From assembly GCF_949987515.2 (NCBI RefSeq), contig NC_082684.1, positions 15,739,701 through 15,803,700 of the forward strand: a stretch of DNA of 64,000 nt, read 5' to 3'. The notes beneath the pieces are model-generated. The model did no database searches. It was not told the DNA's origin and saw nothing but the letters and a program-made list of their open reading frames with translations. Source of the DNA: Delphinus delphis (taxonomy: Eukaryota > Chordata > Mammalia > Artiodactyla > Delphinidae). The position numbers and the translations under genes are program-made. Every line of letters begins with the position of its first letter. Within the stretch, counting starts at the first letter, position 1. Shown piece after piece: positions 1 through 64,000 of the stretch.

Positions 1-829
1 ATTTAAATTCACCATCTAATCACTTGAAAGGGTATTTAGTATATATATGTATATATAATCTTTTAAAATTTATACACTCATAACTTATCAGGCAATTTTC
101 TAGTTGAAAGCTTATTATTTAAAGTTCTCATTTCTTGATTTTTTTTTCTTTCATTTTGCCTCAGCTATCTATTTGGTTTATACCCTGACATAGAAAAGAG
201 CATTGAAAACTGCAGGTGGAGCCCATGTCTTTTCGTAATATCTACTTTCTATTCCCCCCTTTAGTATGGTGCTTTTACCTTACAAAGGTACACAACAAAT
301 GTTAACACAATTCTTTATGTAGTTCTAGTTTTCTTTTTTTCCTCTGGCCTTCTTCCTCTATTCCTGGTTTTTAACTTTTATTTTTCTTACTACCTGGAGA
401 TAACCAGAGCTCAAAACCAAAACAAAATCCAAAAAACAAACAGAAAATCGTGGTTGGGTCCTTACTAGAGATACAGCCATGTATGTAATTATAGCATGCT
501 TGTAATCTCCTTAAGAGCAAAGACGGCTTATTAGGACTCGTCTTAGATTTCTCTAAAGGGCCACTACACTGCCTTGTACTCAGAGACGCAATACACTTTT
601 GTGGAATGGAATTATAAAATGTTAAGTTTGGCAAAGCCTAGTGTAATAGCTAAACTATATACTCTAGCTCTGCCACCCCCCAGCCCTGAGTGCCCATCAC
701 CTCTGGGGCTGACACGCAGTAGAAAAAGCAGAAAAGAGCAGAGGACTGGGAATGAGGAATCTGGGATCGGTTCCCAACTCAGCCCGTCCTAGTGTGAGGC
801 TGAGAAAGCCGCTTCTCCCGAGGCCTGGG
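1..829. other. Upstream flank with no recognisable gene
   Basis: AT-rich intergenic sequence. The short reading frames here have no recognisable protein similarity and no splice or codon-use support. GC content begins to rise after about 670, leading into the CpG island. Confidence 0.5.
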
Positions 830-1570
830 TTCTGTGTCCGCCAGATGAGAGGGTTGGGGCTGCCCTTGCCCCTCCGCGCGGTTCCCGGCCCAAGTTCAGG
901 GTAACCAGCCGCGGCCGAGCCTTGCCAAACGATTCATCCTCGGGGGAAGCCTCTGTTCAGAAGATAACGGAGAGTGGGAACCGTCCCGGGATTCTGGAAC
1001 TATCTGGGATTTTGTCGACTCGTTTAGGGGAACAAAAATCCAGCCAATGTAAAAGTTCCAAGCTGCCGCTCAAGGCCAGTTTGCTTCAGCCCAGGAGGTA
1101 CCACCAACGGGTGTTGTTTAGAAAGTTTTAAGTCGCGTATTTTGGCGGAGGTCCTGAAGCTCCAAATCGGGATTCAAATGGACCCCACCCAAACCTCCCC
1201 CTCGCCTCTGGGGCTCTAGCCGGGTCCTTTAAGTGTTCCCTCCGGCATCAGCGGGAGCCTGTACTCTCCTAGAGCATCCGTCCGGAAACGCGGTCGCAGG
1301 CGGAGGGTTCCGGAGCCTCTGCGGCTGTGGGTTGCTCGGGCAACGTCGCCTGCTTTTCCGTGGGGGGGAGGACGAGGGAGGAGCCGGAGCTATCCCTAGT
1401 CTTCTTGGCCTCACGGGCTTGTTGAGCAGCGTCCTCCCCGCATTAACTCGGGAGGGCGTTTAAGGGCCTTGCCCCCCTCCTCTTCTGGGCTGCGGCCCCG
1501 CTTAGGTGAAGGCGCACCGCCTCTTTAGGCGTCCCCATCCGGAAAGGGGCCGGGGCCGGGACCAGGGCCA
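830..1570 (+). promoter_or_regulatory. CpG island, probable PTPN21 promoter with non-coding exon 1
   Basis: This stretch is clearly richer in G+C and CpG than its AT-rich surroundings. It lies 0.7 kb upstream of the exon carrying the start codon. Two ETS-type CCGGAA cores are visible at 1282-1287 and 1539-1544, and there is no TATA box. A non-coding first exon is inferred because the start-codon exon is preceded by a good splice acceptor (AG at 2226-2227). The exact exon 1 donor cannot be fixed; AG|GTGAAG near 1505 is one candidate. The neighbouring divergent gene (ZC3H14 in human, from memory) is not seen in this window. Confidence 0.6.
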
Positions 1571-1609
1571 CGCTTTTCAGAACTTCCACGCGTCTGGTAG
1601 TAATCCGAT

Positions 1610-1703
1610 AACAAGCATTTGTAGGGTCTTTTATAATTTGTTTATAAATAAATCGATTTTGTGACGTAAATATTTATAAACCAGAGTTCTACAAATGCTT
1701 GTT
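1610..1703. repeat. Nested inverted repeat (potential 94-base hairpin)
   Basis: The 15-base arm AACAAGCATTTGTAG at 1610-1624 is perfectly inverted at 1689-1703. Inside it, GTTTATAAATA at 1640-1650 is perfectly inverted at 1671-1681. The loop contains a CRE-like TGACGTAA at 1662-1669. The arrangement suggests a relic of a palindromic DNA-transposon fragment or a structured element. The family was not recognised. Confidence 0.75.
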
Positions 1704-1810
1704 AAGTGTTCACCTCGTTTGAACCTCACAGCTGCCCTGTGTTACAGGGGATTATTCCATTCGGGTTCAGGGTTAATTTGCCTAAGTGGGATTGAGACTT
1801 GAACGTAGCT
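1700..1810 (-). repeat. Probable MIR fragment
   Basis: Degenerate antisense MIR-like order: a tail resembling AAGTGTT..ACCTC, then a GAACCTCACA segment, then a GGGATTGAGACTTGAACG segment. It lies between the CpG island and the start-codon exon. Confidence 0.4.
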
Positions 1811-2227
1811 CTTTTGGAGGTTTTTTGCAATTATCTCACTTAAGGACTAAAGAACCCTAACATTTGGAGTATCGGGGAGCCAAAAAGAGTTAACTATGAA
1901 AAAACAAAACTTATGTAAAATAGAAAGAGGACCGGTAATGCTAGCTACTAAATTTGGCGTTATAGTAGTGTCAGCCATTATCTCATTTAATCCTGAAGTT
2001 AGCCACACGTTGTCACTACTATCTGTGGGATTGAGTGAGGGGTGGAATCTGACCCAGGGCGTAACACAGCTCTGATGATAAACTTCCCCACTGCCTCCCA
2101 GATCCTGCTAATGCCTTATTTTTCCAGAAGAGAGGGAAAGCTTAGATACAGCTTTATTAATTTTTATTTTTGAAAACAAAGCCCAGATTTGCTATTGCCT
2201 ATGTAACCGGTGTTCCTCTTTCCCCAG

Positions 2228-2429
2228 CACTGGCGTGGGTGCTCCCATCACCTGGTCTTTGGAGACTCAGTTGCTTTTTAATGGCGGCAGCAGCTGCTGG
2301 GTGAGCAGCCGGAGACTGTACAGTACTCCTCCCTTCAGGACAGGATTGCTTTCTCTCGCCATTACCACCACTGGATTGGTGGCGGTGCTTTTCCCTTTTC
2401 ACCCCTCCAACTCTTGAAGGGAGAAGAAG
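2228..2429 (+). other. PTPN21: 5' UTR part of PTPN21 exon 2
   Basis: The sequence follows a strong polypyrimidine tract and acceptor (TTCCTCTTTCCCCAG, AG at 2226-2227) and runs without interruption into the start codon at 2430. The start has A at -3 (AAGAAGATGC), a favourable Kozak purine. A short upstream ORF, ATG at 2281 to TGA at 2304, encodes MAAAAAG. The exon boundary is inferred from the splice signal, not from a transcript. Confidence 0.6.
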
Positions 2430-62831
<60,402 letters not shown>

Positions 62832-64000
62832 GCTCCCACAACTTCCTACGGGGACCCGATCATGTGAAGCGTTTACAGCGGAAAAAAAAAGTGCTTGCCG
62901 AACTCATGCTCTCTCCTCCACTCGGTGCACGCGGAATGCTACATCAGGACGTAAGTGACGGGATGCATGGTGGCACATGGAAGGAAGTATGCAGAGCACA
63001 AGGCTGAAGAGGGGGTTTAACCTGGGAAAGATGCCGAAGAGGAAGGACTTGGTTCTGAGGGCGTTGCCCTGCTCTGATCTGTCCGATTTGCAGTGCTTGC
63101 ACACATTTGGAGATTGTATTTTCTAGATAATTCTCTATTTCGCTGAAGCTACGCTGGGCAATTCTGGCAATCACTAAGGCGTATAGGTTTCTATCTTAAA
63201 CTAGTTTTTGATAATGGAATTTTATTTTATGACTAAAATATTTGGGGTTTTCTTATTAAGAAACAACTTTCCATGGGGATGATCCACAGATGTGAGTAGT
63301 TCCTATATAACTTTGTATTTAAAACTATGTTATTATCTTTTGTTATTTTAAAAAAATCTTGGGTACTTAACAATGTAGTTACCAAACCCCAAGCTACAAG
63401 AAGAATCTAAAAGTGTTATTTTGAAACATAGAAAACATTTTTATATTCAGAAAATTTTTTATCCTAAAAATTCTATATATTTGTACCTTCTGTATTTTCT
63501 AAACAAGAGTTCAGCTCATTAAGGTACTGAGATGAGTCAGTTAATGTACGTTAAAGTTGGGAATGAAGGCACATTATTTAAAATGTATGAAAATAATCAG
63601 ATTCACTATTTTTTTCAGTATTATTCATAAACCCAAATGAGTTTGATTTTATTGGTTGAAAATGAAGTGAAAAACAGTTGCATAAGATGGTTTTAAGCAC
63701 TTTTTGTTGTTGAAAACAATAAATCTGAGTTTTTAATATATGTGTTGCTTTATAGGTGAAACAGTAACCACGGACATATTGAAAGTGTTTTGGAAGAGAT
63801 CAGGAATGAGTATGTAGGATGACTAGGACAAGAGTAAGTGCAGTGTACATGCAAGATGGTAAATGCAAGCTGCCTTTGTCTTTACAGAAAATGCAGTGTT
63901 ATATACTCAGACTGAGATGCTGGCATGGAGAGTGGGGGGCTTGGGAAGAGTCTGGGGGCTGACCTCCCGAGGAAGGTATCCCCAGGAAATTCAGGGCCCA
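62832..64000 (+). other. PTPN21: PTPN21 3' UTR and downstream flank
   Basis: Continuous with the last exon, without a recognisable second gene. The UTR is followed until at least the candidate poly(A) signal at 63718-63723. In human the neighbouring gene downstream on the opposite strand is SPATA7, whose 3' end overlaps this area as I recall, but I see no SPATA7 coding sequence here. Confidence 0.55.
63718..63723 (+). terminator. PTPN21: Candidate polyadenylation signal AATAAA
   Basis: AATAAA lies about 890 bases after the stop codon and is followed by a short GT/T-rich stretch. It is the only canonical hexamer I noticed in the 3' flank inside the window. Longer UTR forms ending beyond 64000 cannot be excluded. 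Confidence 0.4.

Overview
This 64 kb window is mammalian nuclear DNA. The repeats point to a whale or dolphin (Cetacea). It carries at least 18 tRNA-derived SINEs of the CHR type, which is shared by cetaceans, hippos and ruminants. Eight of them belong to the GC-rich, Arg/Ser-ORF-generating subclass that is abundant in cetaceans, and several have near-perfect target-site duplications. There are also artiodactyl-type L1 3' ends and old MIR/L2 relics. The species call is an inference from repeat families recalled from memory.

Nearly the whole window is one gene on the + strand, PTPN21 (PTPD1), a FERM-domain non-receptor protein tyrosine phosphatase. I could assemble 18 coding exons by hand. All internal junctions follow the GT/AG rule and phase is kept throughout. 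The start codon is at 2430 and the stop codon ends at 62831. The spliced CDS is 3516 nt, or 1171 codons plus stop, against about 1174 residues for the human protein as I recall it. Exons 2-10 (window 2430-38369) encode the N-terminal FERM domain. Exons 11-14 (43964-57555) encode the linker, including one 1424-nt exon with two PPxY motifs and an acidic stretch. Exons 15-19 (58424-62831) encode the phosphatase domain, with the [11 protein letters not shown] active-site loop and a WPE (not WPD) general-acid loop. A CpG-rich block at about 830-1570 is the probable promoter and non-coding first exon. The 3' UTR starts at 62832 and has a candidate AATAAA at 63718.

The introns are repeat-rich. Intron 2 (2610-27219) holds a complete HIGD1A processed pseudogene (9417-10735) with a 14-bp target-site duplication, a retroposed LTR-like fragment, a poly(A)-only insertion, many SINEs and an old antisense L1. 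Later introns hold a young 5'-truncated L1 on the sense strand (44256-46007) and two antisense L1 3' ends with clear duplications (27998-28189 and 52855-53611).

I found no operon, CRISPR array, toxin, virus or other undescribed multi-gene system. The notable signals are small-scale: retroposition scars, tandem duplications, a nested inverted repeat near the promoter, a SINE abutting the largest exon, and the strand bias of SINEs within the gene.
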